From an uncultured bacterium (GTDB lineage: Bacteria > Armatimonadota > UBA5829): 64,000 nucleotides of DNA. Location: assembly GCA_938074205.1 (NCBI GenBank), contig CALJES010000006.1, positions 287,843-351,842 on the forward strand, given 5' to 3'. The notes under the pieces are model-generated. The model had not been told where the DNA came from, did not search any database, and was given only the letters and a program-made list of their open reading frames with translations. The position numbers were made by a program, and so were the translations under genes. The first letter of the stretch is position 1; the number at the start of each line of letters is the position of its first letter. Positions 44,778 through 54,246 of the stretch are shown here, piece after piece.

Positions 44778-45029
44778 AAGCCAACCTCCTTCTGAATACT
44801 ATAGAGCAATATACCCGCGCTGGACTCTTATTATGCAAATAATCCGAATCGTGTAGACTCATCTTGACTGTTTATAGCGATCGGCGTGACGCGCTACATC
44901 AGACCTTAATAATTTCTATGCAAAGAAGAGGGAGGCGACGAATCCAAACGGAGGCAATATTTGCTGAAGCTTGAGAATTAAAAAACCACGCCGCGGCACT
45001 ATGCGACAAACCAATAGTTCTCGCGACTG

Positions 45030-45058
45030 TTGACTGTTCCACTAAAAAGTGGCATACT
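45030..45058 (+). promoter_or_regulatory. Promoter of the acidic-tail hypothetical gene
   Basis: TTGACT (45030-45035) and CATACT (45053-45058) with a 17-base spacer. It lies in the 316-bp gap 44778-45093, which shows no other feature. Confidence 0.6.
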
Positions 45059-45093
45059 GTCGAAGCTGGAAAAATCCTCGCAGGAGGTCTCCC

Positions 45094-45441
45094 TTGGAAG
45101 ACAATTCAAGACCCCAGTTCAGATTATCTCGTCTCGTGCGCACGTCATCTTCGGAGATATATCTCATTTGGGATGGAGATTCCCGCGTGGGGCAAGTCCA
45201 TCTACACTACGCACATGACACCATTCATGCGGCAGTGCTGCTCGAAGTTGACTTGACCACGTCTGAGGAAGAAGACCTGTTGGAGTTAATTGACGAAGAC
45301 GTTGTCTCATCATATTTACCGAGTTTTGAGCGTGAGGATTTCCTCGTGAGTATGTTCCGCGCCGAAGAGATCAGCTCTTTCAGCTATGCGTCAAGCGACC
45401 TGGATGACTTCGGTGCGGAGGACGAAGATGAAGAGGATTAG
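45094..45441 (+). CDS. Hypothetical protein with acidic tail
   Basis: A 115-residue protein I do not recognise. It starts at TTG 45094, placed by AGGAGG at 45082-45087 and a promoter just upstream; a GTG at 45049 would precede that ribosome site. The middle reads EIYLIWDGDSRVGQVHLHYAHD, suggestive of a small beta structure. The end is a run of Asp/Glu (DDFGAEDEDEED). It is encoded ahead of the endonuclease IV gene. Confidence 0.6.
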   Translation: MEDNSRPQFRLSRLVRTSSSEIYLIWDGDSRVGQVHLHYAHDTIHAAVLLEVDLTTSEEEDLLELIDEDVVSSYLPSFEREDFLVSMFRAEEISSFSYASSDLDDFGAEDEDEED

Positions 45442-45548
45442 TCATTCCGCCAGGCATAGCAGTCCGCCAGACGGATTCAGTCACTCAGCTGGGTTTTGTA
45501 AGAAGTGATTTGTTTTTGTCGTCGGTCATCGGGACCAGCTCTATCCCT

Positions 45549-46439
45549 ATGCGCCTAGGTGTACACGTACCCACCAGCAAGGGCATTCTCCCCGCACTCG
45601 AAATTGCTCGACAACTGAGTTGCGAGTCTGTCCAGCTCTTTTCGAGTAATCCTAACAGTTGGAAAACACAAGTGCTCGAACCAGAAGTAGCGGCTAGGTT
45701 TCGACAGAATGCACAATCTCTCAACATATTCCCGATCATCTTGCACACACCTTACCTAGTTAATCTCGCTTCGCCGGAACCGGATATTTGGAACAGAAGC
45801 AAGAAAGCGGTTTTGGATGCCTTGCTGCGAGCTCGCTTACTTGGCGCCGACCGCGTGGTGACACATATAGGAAGCCACAAGGGTTCGGGCATGAAAGCAG
45901 GAATTTCTAGAGTAGCAGCCGCAGTCGACGAGACGGTTGCAGCTGTTGACGAAGTGATACTAGTCCTTGAACTCGGCGCCGGCGGCGGAAATTCAGTCGG
46001 TTCGACTTTTGAAGAGGTCGCTGACATAATAGACCACGTCAAGTGCCAGCAAAGGCTAGGAATCGCTATAGACACTGCTCATTTGTACGCTGCGGGTTAT
46101 AACATTTCCACCGAAAAGGGAATTGTGTCTGTCTTCGAACAAATAGACCGACTCTTCGGCACTGAGCGGCTTAAGGTGGTACATCTAAACGATACCGAGG
46201 TCCCGCTTGGATCTCGCCGCGACAAACACTACCACATAGGACTTGGACAAATTGGATATGAAGGCTTCAGAGCGCTTCTTAGACATCCTGCAACTGAAGG
46301 ATTGCCTGGAATCATCGAAACTCCCGCTGAAGGCCTAGAATGGGATGTTAGAAACCTAAGAGTTCTTCGCGGTCTTGTCGTCGAGAAAGAAGACGGCTCC
46401 ACATTCGAGGGTACCAGGCTAGAACGAGTCGATAGGTGA
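45549..46439 (+). CDS. nfo: Endonuclease IV (AP endonuclease)
   Basis: Endonuclease IV cuts at abasic sites in DNA using three zinc ions. Signature segments are [85 protein letters not shown] with HIGLGQIG, and [13 protein letters not shown] 45549 is chosen because relatives start at this residue; a TTG at 45510 would add 13 residues. The end overlaps the convergent guaB by 21 bp. Confidence 0.93.
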   Translation: MRLGVHVPTSKGILPALEIARQLSCESVQLFSSNPNSWKTQVLEPEVAARFRQNAQSLNIFPIILHTPYLVNLASPEPDIWNRSKKAVLDALLRARLLGADRVVTHIGSHKGSGMKAGISRVAAAVDETVAAVDEVILVLELGAGGGNSVGSTFEEVADIIDHVKCQQRLGIAIDTAHLYAAGYNISTEKGIVSVFEQIDRLFGTERLKVVHLNDTEVPLGSRRDKHYHIGLGQIGYEGFRALLRHPATEGLPGIIETPAEGLEWDVRNLRVLRGLVVEKEDGSTFEGTRLERVDR

Positions 46440-47972
46440 GCGACCCAACTTTGGAGGCTTAAACGAGTAAAGGCTGTGAACTGTTCCTTCTGCCTGTGCA
46501 GCAGATGTACGTTGTTCGAACCTCAACTTTCCTGAGTACAAGGCTTCATGAAGCTCTGGAATGCTTCGTACACCCATATCTTGGAAAGCCTGTTGCAATC
46601 CTTTCATAAGATACGGCACATAGTCCACTAACGAACCTCTGTCCGGAACGGTTCCGGTAACGCCTTGGGGAACTATGACTTGGTCATCCTCGCTCATATA
46701 CCGCTTGCCGCCGCCAGCGGTCATCGCTTCTACACTTGCCATACCGCGGTAGCGCTTCACCCGAACGCCATTCTCGTAGAAGTATTCGCCTGGCGCTTCT
46801 GCTGTGCCGGCCAACAGATATCCAGCCATTACAGTGCTAGCTCCTATCGCTAAAGCTTTTGCAATATGGCCAATACCTTGGATGCCTCCGTCTGCTATAA
46901 CTGGTATGCCGAATCGTCTGGCGTACTTGGCACACTTATAAACCGCTGTTGCCTGTGGTCTCCCGACAGCCATCATTGTCTGGGTGATGCATATCGAACC
47001 AGGCCCCATCCCAACGCGCAGCGCATCTGCACCTTCTTCAATAAGTGCGCGGCACTGCTCAGTTGTGACAACATTACCTGCGATAACATCAACGTGCGGA
47101 TAACGCTCCTTTATAAATCTGAGGGTCTCAATTTGATATCGCGAGTATCCTTGGGCGGAGTCAATCAGGAGTATATCAACGCCAGCCTCTACTAAAGCCT
47201 CAATCCTTTCGCGATCCTCTTGTCGCGTAGAAACTGCAGCACCTACTAAGAGCTGCTTGTCGGCACTTTTTGACGCTAAAGGATAGTCTTTATTCGTAAG
47301 CAAATCGCGCCTCGACAAAAGGGCAACCAAACGAAACTGATCGTCCACCACTGGCAACTTACCCTTCTTGGAGGCTTTGAGGATCTGGTTTGCCTCGTGG
47401 AGAGTAACTCCTTTCTTCGCTGTTATAAGATCTGTGGTCATCACCTCAGCAAGAGGACGTGAACGGTCTTTTTCAAAATCGATGTCGCGATTGGTAACAA
47501 TACCAACCAGCTTAGATCCAAGAGTACCGTCTTCAGTGATTGGAATACCGGAAAAACCGTGTTCACGCTTTATTCGATCGACATCGCTTACGGTGTGCCT
47601 CGGACTTAGCACTACGGGATCTATTATGAATCCGTTCTCAAATCGCTTGACCTTCCGGACATGCTCTACCTGAACTTCGATAGTATTATTGTAATGAATA
47701 ATGCCGATACCACCGAGCAACGCGAGGTAGACCGCCATCTTCCATTCCGTAACCGTATCCATAGGCGAGCTGACAAGTGGACGCTTTATCTTTATGTTGC
47801 GAGTAATACAGGTTTCCAAATCGACTTCGCTCGCCTGGAAATCAATATAGCCCGGCAAAATAATGAAGTCGTCGTATGTCAAACCCTTGCCATGGGCGAA
47901 CAGCTCTTCACCCGACAAGCCGTCCCGCTCTTCAGAAACTTCTGGAGTCATCTTGCGCTTCTGAACAGCCAT
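46419..47972 (-). CDS. guaB: IMP dehydrogenase
   Basis: IMPDH oxidises IMP to XMP, committing purines to GMP. This 517-residue protein has the TIM barrel split by two CBS domains (about 112-230). The catalytic Cys328 lies in [20 protein letters not shown], and the flap segment is [12 protein letters not shown] with a later EGTV. The loop reads SICITQ with downstream GRPQ, closer to eukaryotic IMPDH than to the usual bacterial SICTTR. The N-terminal extension before [11 protein letters not shown] is longer than in bacterial relatives. Confidence 0.95.
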   Translation of the reverse strand: MAVQKRKMTPEVSEERDGLSGEELFAHGKGLTYDDFIILPGYIDFQASEVDLETCITRNIKIKRPLVSSPMDTVTEWKMAVYLALLGGIGIIHYNNTIEVQVEHVRKVKRFENGFIIDPVVLSPRHTVSDVDRIKREHGFSGIPITEDGTLGSKLVGIVTNRDIDFEKDRSRPLAEVMTTDLITAKKGVTLHEANQILKASKKGKLPVVDDQFRLVALLSRRDLLTNKDYPLASKSADKQLLVGAAVSTRQEDRERIEALVEAGVDILLIDSAQGYSRYQIETLRFIKERYPHVDVIAGNVVTTEQCRALIEEGADALRVGMGPGSICITQTMMAVGRPQATAVYKCAKYARRFGIPVIADGGIQGIGHIAKALAIGASTVMAGYLLAGTAEAPGEYFYENGVRVKRYRGMASVEAMTAGGGKRYMSEDDQVIVPQGVTGTVPDRGSLVDYVPYLMKGLQQAFQDMGVRSIPELHEALYSGKLRFEQRTSAAQAEGTVHSLYSFKPPKLGRSPIDSF

Positions 47973-48017
47973 GCCTACCTCGCCTCTAAAACTGTTGGTT
48001 TTACGGTATTAACGTGC

Positions 48018-48046
48018 ATTATATCGCAAAGGTTCCATTTGTGGAA
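48018..48046 (-). promoter_or_regulatory. Possible guaB promoter
   Basis: On the minus strand TTCCAC (48041-48046) and TATAAT (48018-48023) are 17 bases apart, 46 bases before ATG 47972. Confidence 0.45.
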
Positions 48047-48215
48047 GCTGGGAACAAGGCCATATTGGAGACGTGACAGAAAGGTACGGCTGCACAGGAA
48101 CGCAGTAGTATGGAAGCGTATTCAATCGTAATAGCAATACAGTGTTAACTCGCGACCCAAATAAGTTGGCACAGATGGAAATCGAAATCTTGAAAAAGTC
48201 TGCGCGAACCGGCGT

Positions 48216-48587
48216 TTAGTAAGCGTCTGTCAACCTTTCGTCGACCACAGTTTCTCGACCTTCTGAGTCAACCTTCCGGAAGAAACAACTTCGAAATCCC
48301 TCGTGGCAAGCTGCCCCCGTTTGGTCAACATGTATCAAGAGAGTATCTCTGTCGCAATCGACATATACAGCTTTTACCTGCTGTATGTTGCCTGAAGTCT
48401 CGCCTTTGACCCAGTACTCCTGCCTTGATCTACTCCAAAAACAAGTTCTGCCCGAAGTCAAAGTTCTTCTTACTGCTTCTCGGTTCATCCACCCAACCAT
48501 CAAAACTTGACCGTTCTCGTAGTCCTGAATGACCGCCGCTACAAGCCCGTTGCTATCGTACTTTAGACTATTTAGGAAATCATCCAT
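48216..48587 (-). CDS. hisI: Phosphoribosyl-AMP cyclohydrolase
   Basis: HisI opens the purine ring of PR-AMP, step three of histidine synthesis. All landmarks are seen: VLMVGWMNREAV, FWSRSRQEYWVKGETSGN, VDCDRDTLLIHV and the zinc-ligand cysteines in GAACHEGFRSCF. The protein has 123 residues and is stand-alone, without a fused HisE domain. No other his gene is in the window. Confidence 0.95.
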   Translation of the reverse strand: MDDFLNSLKYDSNGLVAAVIQDYENGQVLMVGWMNREAVRRTLTSGRTCFWSRSRQEYWVKGETSGNIQQVKAVYVDCDRDTLLIHVDQTGAACHEGFRSCFFRKVDSEGRETVVDERLTDAY

Positions 48588-48655
48588 CGCACTGTAATCC
48601 CTCGCCTATCGCACAGTACAAGGTCCCAAAACGGTGCTTTTGCACACGAAGATAC

Positions 48656-49228
48656 TTACCGCTTCGAAACCCATTGTGCAAATTGCACCGGATAGAACCG
48701 CCAGAGTTTATCTGTACCAACGCGAATCCCTATACGCGGCCTGGAAACAACAGGCCCAACATCTGCTCCGTCATCGACCACAAAAAGTCGTTCGCCTATC
48801 AAGTCCTCCCCGTTCAATTCCAAAGTAATTCCCATTGCTTGCGTCAACTTCGCTGGACCGCTGCAGAGATTCTCCAAGCGAGTTGCTCTGTTTCTAAGCA
48901 TCAATTCTATACCGTCCAAAGGCACCAGTGCCCTTATGAGAACCGCCTCAGGTACCCCGATCGGTTGTGTCACCAGATTCAAACAGTACTGGTTCCCGTA
49001 AGTTGCATAAACGTAAGCATGTCCTGCATTTCCGAACATAGTTGCGTTTCGATCTGTCATTCCTCGGCTGGCGTGGCAAGCCGGATCATCTCGCAAATAA
49101 GCTTCAGTTTCTACGATTCGTCCTGAGACCACACCTTCACCAGTCCGGTGCACCAGAATCTTGCCCAACAGCTCAACTGCTACCTTAAGTGTATCCATCA
49201 AGTAGAAGTCGCGGCTAAGCTTCTCCAT
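48656..49228 (-). CDS. Alkyladenine (3-methyladenine) DNA glycosylase, AAG/Mpg family
   Basis: A base-excision glycosylase that removes alkylated purines. Family segments are LLGKILVHRTGEGVVSGRIVETEAYL, with the catalytic Glu in VETEAY, then ACHASRGMTDRNATMF, AYVYATYGNQYCLNLV, EAVLIRALVP and GPAKLTQAMGI. At 190 residues the length is normal. No strong ribosome site is present before ATG 49228. Confidence 0.93.
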   Translation of the reverse strand: MEKLSRDFYLMDTLKVAVELLGKILVHRTGEGVVSGRIVETEAYLRDDPACHASRGMTDRNATMFGNAGHAYVYATYGNQYCLNLVTQPIGVPEAVLIRALVPLDGIELMLRNRATRLENLCSGPAKLTQAMGITLELNGEDLIGERLFVVDDGADVGPVVSRPRIGIRVGTDKLWRFYPVQFAQWVSKR

Positions 49229-49414
49229 CGCTGTGTTGACAAGGTGCAGTTTAGAACGTTCGGAGAAGCATTGTCAATATCGCGAATAGCTTCGCGCAGA
49301 TTGTGTTATAGCAATTGGAAAAAGAAACAGCTGAGGTATTGGTATGAGCCCTCGATTCCACAAATTGTCCTTTTGTTTGAATGACAGAATCGCCTGATGA
49401 AATCAAGAGCGTGA

Positions 49415-49444
49415 TTACCAGTTGTAAACACGGGATCGTATAAT
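49415..49444 (+). promoter_or_regulatory. Possible promoter of the class V aminotransferase gene
   Basis: TTACCA (49415-49420) and TATAAT (49439-49444), spacer 18, about 50 bases before TTG 49495. Confidence 0.5.
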
Positions 49445-49494
49445 ATGACAAACAAATACTTGCATTACTCTGCCGAGAACAAGGAGTACAACAC

Positions 49495-50631
49495 TTGAAT
49501 GCAGATCACATCAGAGCTTACTTCCCTTACCTTGACCGCTTCATATTCTTTAACCACGCTGGTGTTTCTCCAATGCCTTCTCCGGTTGCCGACGCCATGC
49601 GTTCCCTAATCGAAAATGTCGAGCATAACGCTTCGACGGAAGATGAAAAATGGGCACAACGCGAAACCGACCTGCGGCGTTCCTTGGCTACTCTTCTAAA
49701 CTGCGAGCCGTGCGAAATAGCAATCACTAAGAACACCAGCGAGGGTTTGAGTTACATTGCTAATGGACTGAATTGGAAACCGGGTGACAACGTGGTTATA
49801 TCCAACGTCGAGTTTCCAGCAAACGCATATCCCTGGCTTGCTCTCGAACGCAAAGGGGTTGAGGTGCGTTTGGCACCAGAACTTGAAGACGGCCGGATAC
49901 CGCTGGAACAAATTGTGAAACTAGTTGATGACAAGACGCGACTAGTAGCGCTGAGTTTGGTTCAGTATGCCAGCGGCTTCCGAGTACCGGCTGAAGAACT
50001 GGGCGAGTTTTGTCGCAGGCGTGGAATACTTTTTGTTCTGGACGTGTTTCAAGCGGTAGGAGCGCTACACGTAGATGTCCGGAAGCTTCGTGCCGACGCA
50101 GCAGCCGGTGCTTTCCACAAGTGGCTGTTGGGTCCGGAAGGCATAGGATTTCTTTTCATAAGAAAGGAAATCATGAACAGCATCGATATCGTAGAATGGG
50201 GCTGGAAAAGCGTTGTTACGCCTTACACATCCCCCATATACAGGCTAGAGCCAAAGCCGGATGCTTCCCGCTATGAATGCGGAACTCTAAATACTTGTGG
50301 GATATACGGTGCAGTGGCGGCTGTAGAGCTCTATTTAGGAGTCGGGGTAGACACCGTAGAGCAACGCCTGATCGAACTAACAGACTGGCTTTGTGGCGAA
50401 CTAAAGAACCTAGGTTGCAAGGTTTTCAGCCCTCGAGGCGCCGGCGAGAAATCTGGAATAGTCTCGTTTTACCACCCTGATAGTTCCGCTTCAGATATAG
50501 TGCGAGCTTTGAAGTCGGAGCGAATAATAGTGGTCAAACGAGCCGGCAGGGTCAGAATTTCTCCTCACTACTACAATACCCAAGATGAACTCAAGCGGCT
50601 TTTTGATGTGGTACACAAGTGTACTCATTGA
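49495..50631 (+). CDS. Class V aminotransferase (cysteine desulfurase-like)
   Basis: This 378-residue PLP enzyme has the catalytic Lys209 in GAFHKWLLGPEGIGFLFI and the pyridinium-binding Asp183 in VLDVFQAVGA. Its N-terminus (FFNHAGVSPMPSPV) matches the isopenicillin-N epimerase/SufS-like branch. The active-site loop cysteine of true cysteine desulfurases is not evident; RYECGTLNTCGIYG carries two cysteines at a different place. The reaction is therefore open. TTG 49495 is supported by AAGGAG eight bases upstream. The end overlaps the convergent hydantoinase gene by 7 bp. Confidence 0.85.
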   Translation: MNADHIRAYFPYLDRFIFFNHAGVSPMPSPVADAMRSLIENVEHNASTEDEKWAQRETDLRRSLATLLNCEPCEIAITKNTSEGLSYIANGLNWKPGDNVVISNVEFPANAYPWLALERKGVEVRLAPELEDGRIPLEQIVKLVDDKTRLVALSLVQYASGFRVPAEELGEFCRRRGILFVLDVFQAVGALHVDVRKLRADAAAGAFHKWLLGPEGIGFLFIRKEIMNSIDIVEWGWKSVVTPYTSPIYRLEPKPDASRYECGTLNTCGIYGAVAAVELYLGVGVDTVEQRLIELTDWLCGELKNLGCKVFSPRGAGEKSGIVSFYHPDSSASDIVRALKSERIIVVKRAGRVRISPHYYNTQDELKRLFDVVHKCTH

Positions 50632-52619
50632 CGCTGAGAAACTCCAGTCAACAAAGTTTGACCGGTCGCCACCGCTGACACGCGTCTTTCGAGAAACACC
50701 TGGGCGCCATCACTGGCCTCACCGATGCCGTCCTGATGTGTTACAACCACATCCGGCTCTCGTGCTCCAGCCTCGACGGCACGTTTTAAAGCCCTCTGAC
50801 GAACAATTCTGCAAGCTGCTGTAGTTGCGCTTTTCAGGTCAGGAAATTCGACGCGCTCCTCTTCTCCGTGTAAGGTGTATCCCCACTCGCCGTTAGATCT
50901 GATCAGAACTTCAACTCGAACTCGTATCTGCGAAGCTATTGCACCTACAGCATTGGCAACGTCCGCATGCTCAGGGATCAAAACCCGGCAGTGCAAGTGA
51001 CTGCTTACCGCAGGAGCTAGAACTCCGGCAGGGGCACCAATCGCTATAACTGGCCGCCTGAGACGAAACTTTACTTGGAGCCCGGAGTTACCATTATGGA
51101 ATGCTTTGTTAATCAGAAAATGCCAGTCCGCTGGAATGTCTCTTATTCTACCGTTTGTTTCATAAGAAATCTCTCTCCGGATAATCTCTTCGAATAAGCG
51201 CCGAGTTATGCCTTCCAGTATTTCGCTGATTACTGAATCGCGTGACTTCCCATACAGCACGGCAAACGCATCAAGCATTGCCTCAGCAGTCTCCACATTC
51301 CAACGAGTAAAAACACCAGTAGCGTGAAGAATGTCTGTAGGCGTAAGACTAGCCCGTCTAATAACACCTATATTCTCAAGTCTGTCGACCGGCAAAAGTC
51401 TATAAGACGCCAAACCTAGTCTTTCTGCGGCGACAACAGCCGGAATAGGCTCGTTCTTAAGAAGATTGACCAAATCCTTTTCGAGACGCGAAAGCTCATC
51501 CGATACGCTACCATCTAGTATGAGAATATCCAGCGGAGAGGCATCCGACCACTGGCTGTACGGCAATGGGTCAAATCTTTTTATAAAATCCTCAACAGAG
51601 CTGTACTCAGAAGCCAAATACGCAACAGGTACACTTCTCTGAGGACCTATCACCAACCGACGGCTAGCGGAAAAATCTATGCGCGAGTCTCCTCCCAAGC
51701 CGACTGTGGAAATATCTACTGCGTCCACGCCAATAGTCCAGTTACCTATTCTGGCACCTTCGTTAGAAATCGTCACCTGGCCGGAGTTTAAGACCGCGCA
51801 ATCCGTAGTTGTTCCGCCAATGTCGACCACAACGGCATTCCGCTGCCGTGTAAGCACTTTGGCCCCGTTTACGCTAGCTGCTGGACCGGACAGAACCGTC
51901 TCGACCGGACGCTTGGATGCAAAGGTTGCATCTACCAGTGAACCGTCACCTTTGACTACCATCAGCTGACCTGAAATACCATATTCCGCTAGCGCCCGCT
52001 TTACGGAATCTATTAACGCTCGAATTGTGGGAAGCAAACGCGCATTGGCAACAGCAGTTTGTGCACCGTGAATTGCGTTGAGCCGCCTGCTTACCTCATG
52101 AGCACAGACAACCGGGACGTCACAAAATGCCTCTATTATTGCCCGTGCTCGACTCTCCAACGTTGGATTCCGCACACTAGCGTATCCGGCAATTGCGATA
52201 GCCTCACAGCCGAAGTACTCAATCAACCGAAGAGCAGCATCCCTGCATGCGGTTTCGTCCAGCGGCTGAATAATCTCACCACTTATCGATACCGCGCCAG
52301 GTACGTTGATTAGCGGCGAATGGCCCACTTGTTCTTCAGTCCAATCCCATGGAGAAAGAACCAGCAGACCGACTCTGCTCCCTCGTCCCTCAACTAATGC
52401 ATTTGTGGCGAGCGTAGTTGAAAGTGCTGTCAACCTTACTTTTCCCAGTGACTGCCTCGGCAACTTGTTGAGCGCATCACGGATACCCTGTACAAGGTCA
52501 TGGGGAGTAGTAAGAGATTTTGCCTTGTCAATAACCTTCTGCTGGTCAAAATCCCAAACAACGGCATCCGTGTACGTCCCGCCAGCATCTATCCCCAATC
52601 CCAAGTGATCTCCAGACAT
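50625..52619 (-). CDS. Hydantoinase/oxoprolinase-family protein (HyuA-like)
   Basis: A 664-residue actin-fold ATPase of the hydantoinase A/oxoprolinase/acetone carboxylase beta group. N-terminal nucleotide motifs are GIDAGGTYTDAVV and TTLATNALVEG. The second lobe has AVVVDIGGTTTDCAVL and STVGLGGDSRIDF. A HyuB partner gene would be expected for 5-oxoprolinase or N-methylhydantoinase and is absent here, so the protein may work alone or on another substrate. The family is clear, the reaction is not. Confidence 0.85.
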   Translation of the reverse strand: MSGDHLGLGIDAGGTYTDAVVWDFDQQKVIDKAKSLTTPHDLVQGIRDALNKLPRQSLGKVRLTALSTTLATNALVEGRGSRVGLLVLSPWDWTEEQVGHSPLINVPGAVSISGEIIQPLDETACRDAALRLIEYFGCEAIAIAGYASVRNPTLESRARAIIEAFCDVPVVCAHEVSRRLNAIHGAQTAVANARLLPTIRALIDSVKRALAEYGISGQLMVVKGDGSLVDATFASKRPVETVLSGPAASVNGAKVLTRQRNAVVVDIGGTTTDCAVLNSGQVTISNEGARIGNWTIGVDAVDISTVGLGGDSRIDFSASRRLVIGPQRSVPVAYLASEYSSVEDFIKRFDPLPYSQWSDASPLDILILDGSVSDELSRLEKDLVNLLKNEPIPAVVAAERLGLASYRLLPVDRLENIGVIRRASLTPTDILHATGVFTRWNVETAEAMLDAFAVLYGKSRDSVISEILEGITRRLFEEIIRREISYETNGRIRDIPADWHFLINKAFHNGNSGLQVKFRLRRPVIAIGAPAGVLAPAVSSHLHCRVLIPEHADVANAVGAIASQIRVRVEVLIRSNGEWGYTLHGEEERVEFPDLKSATTAACRIVRQRALKRAVEAGAREPDVVVTHQDGIGEASDGAQVFLERRVSAVATGQTLLTGVSQRQ

Positions 52620-52873
52620 TTTTTCAGCACCTTAAAGCGAGTTTAGTTTATGGCAAGTTGTGATTTCGAAAGTTAAAATATACAGCACCGATGAGAAAAC
52701 GACTGCGGTTGCGATTGGGTTTCAGATTTGCTGAGTCTCGACAGCATGCTCGTGGCAAGATGATGCGGCGGCAAGCGCTTTGTGGCGAGTTAAGTCAGCT
52801 AGACTTCCGATCGAGGAGATTTCCACGCAGCCGCCGCACGTTAATACCGCCCAAGCAACAGAATGAACGTATG

Positions 52874-53905
52874 CTACTTACCCATCAGCTTTTCAACAAT
52901 GTAGAGCTCCAAGGTCTCGTAATCTCGCTTAGCTCTGAGCTCCTCCAAAAATGACGTGTCAATTGACCGGGCAACTTCCAGCAGGTGTTCAAATATGCGC
53001 TTCGAGTTTATTAAATGCTGGTAGCGTTTTTCGGACGTTGTTGTTCGCAGTGCCTTAACATCGAAACCAACCATCTCACCGTTGGTTCCGTAGCCGTACC
53101 TATCGAGAACCCACACTTGGTTAAATGCACTCCTCAGGTTGACCGAACCGAAAGCCTTGTCTTCATCGAACTTCAGCCCATTTTGGTCATTCAGATGTAC
53201 TGCCCATAACTTCTTGTGCCAAAGTGCGAAAGCCATTTCCTCCGACGGATCAAGCCCCGCAAGAATCACGTGGGCACTTTCAATGTTTACCCCTACTCTC
53301 TCCGGATCGATCGTCTTGTAAGCTAAAGCGATGAAATGGCCGGCCGTCGGATTGTAAGCGTGATCCATTGGCTCGTTGGGTTTCATCTCGCCGATTATGC
53401 GGATTTCCCTGTCGTAATCGAGAAGAGCATTGACGTAATCGACGCAGCGCTGGGTAGCAGTGACAGGATCTTTTGATTCACGTATGTAGGTTCCCTCGCG
53501 GGCAGGCCAAAGGACGATGTTTTTAGTGCCGATCATACGAGCAATATCGATTGCCCGCTTAGATCTCTCCAGGGCATACTTTCGCATCTCCGGATCGTTT
53601 GAGGTGTAGCCGCCATCGATCGTATTCGGGTGTTCCCAAAGCCTAGGAGCAACAAATTCAGCAACCATTCCGTGATCATCGAGCAACTTTTTTACCTGAG
53701 AAGCAACCTTCTGCGTTGTATCGAGGTCAGCATCAGCAGACACTACGTCGTCGTCGTGAAACTGAACGCCATCGTAGCCAATCTCTCTCAGCTTCGCTAC
53801 TTTTTCGGCAAGATCCAGTTCGTCACGAACTGGGGGCCCAAACGGATCAGCACCAGTGTGTATATTCCAAGGTCCGGCAGTGTACTTGTACGTGTGATGT
53901 CCCAT
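52874..53905 (-). CDS. xylA: Xylose isomerase-like sugar isomerase
   Basis: This 343-residue TIM-barrel protein resembles the short (class I, actinobacterial-type) xylose isomerases: KYTAGPWNIHTGADPFG, LREIGYDGVQFHDDD, IVLWPAREGTY, IGEMKPNEP, VGVNIESAHVILAGL and AVHLNDQNGLKFDEDKAFG contain the expected metal-ligand Glu, Asp and His residues. ATG 53905 is chosen for GGAGG six bases upstream. The preceding 52 codons are open but unconserved. Activity on xylose versus another aldose is not proven. The 254-bp gap to the hydantoinase start shows nothing convincing. Confidence 0.85.
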   Translation of the reverse strand: MGHHTYKYTAGPWNIHTGADPFGPPVRDELDLAEKVAKLREIGYDGVQFHDDDVVSADADLDTTQKVASQVKKLLDDHGMVAEFVAPRLWEHPNTIDGGYTSNDPEMRKYALERSKRAIDIARMIGTKNIVLWPAREGTYIRESKDPVTATQRCVDYVNALLDYDREIRIIGEMKPNEPMDHAYNPTAGHFIALAYKTIDPERVGVNIESAHVILAGLDPSEEMAFALWHKKLWAVHLNDQNGLKFDEDKAFGSVNLRSAFNQVWVLDRYGYGTNGEMVGFDVKALRTTTSEKRYQHLINSKRIFEHLLEVARSIDTSFLEELRAKRDYETLELYIVEKLMGK

Positions 53906-54025
53906 AGTTAGCCTCCTGCAGCACAGATAGATATGCACAACATCATATGACCTAAGCGGCGCCGACGTGTAGGCTCTCCGCCCCTTATGGTTCTTAGTTG
54001 CTCGTACTGACAGTCCCTTCCGCAC

Positions 54026-54054
54026 TTGACAAAGCAGTCGAAGTGGGATATACT
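54026..54054 (+). promoter_or_regulatory. Consensus promoter of the trp regulon
   Basis: TTGACA (54026-54031) and TATACT (54049-54054), spacer exactly 17. The expected start (about 54060-54062) is only about three bases before the leader-peptide ATG at 54064, so the leader would be read from an almost leaderless RNA. Confidence 0.85.
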
Positions 54055-54063
54055 TCACCCAGA

Positions 54064-54132
54064 ATGAAAGTACGAACGAAATTGAGGATCCATAGGAGTA
54101 ACTTCAAGTGGGTCTGGCGACACTCCAACTGA
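54064..54132 (+). CDS. trpL: Trp leader peptide
   Basis: A 22-codon frame ending in TGA, with Trp-Val-Trp at codons 16-18 (54109-54117, sequence FKWVWRHSN at the end). Two Trp codons within three positions just before a hairpin series are what a ribosome-mediated attenuator needs. There is no ribosome site, which agrees with the predicted leaderless start. The second Trp codon and next bases (GGCGAC, 54116-54121) pair with GTCGCC (54139-54144), so a stalled ribosome would block this pairing. Confidence 0.75.
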   Translation: MKVRTKLRIHRSNFKWVWRHSN

Positions 54133-54221
54133 AGTGGGGTCGCCGGGCCACGATTGCGTTCTAGCTAGTCGAATAAGATGATTTGGCCGCGGAGACTCCA
54201 CCGGGACGTCCGCGGCCTTTT
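54116..54221 (+). promoter_or_regulatory. Trp attenuator: alternative hairpins and terminator
   Basis: Segment 1 GGCGAC (54116-54121) pairs with segment 2 GTCGCC (54139-54144). Segment 2, extended to GTCGCCGGGCCA (54139-54150), can instead pair with segment 3 TGGCCGCGGAGAC (54184-54196), with one mismatch and one bulge (antiterminator). Segment 3 GGCCGCGGA (54185-54193) otherwise pairs perfectly with segment 4 TCCGCGGCC (54209-54217), followed by TTTT (54218-54221), giving an intrinsic terminator. Trp starvation should stall the ribosome on the Trp codons, free segment 2 and permit readthrough into trpS and trpEGDCFBA. Confidence 0.8.
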
Positions 54222-54246
54222 GCAAGTCCAGGAAGACTGGGATTCG

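Noticed and set aside
52691..52954. 87-codon Arg-rich plus-strand ORF
   Set aside because: It runs into the 3' end of the xylose-isomerase-like gene on the other strand, and its basic composition fits antisense of acidic coding sequence.
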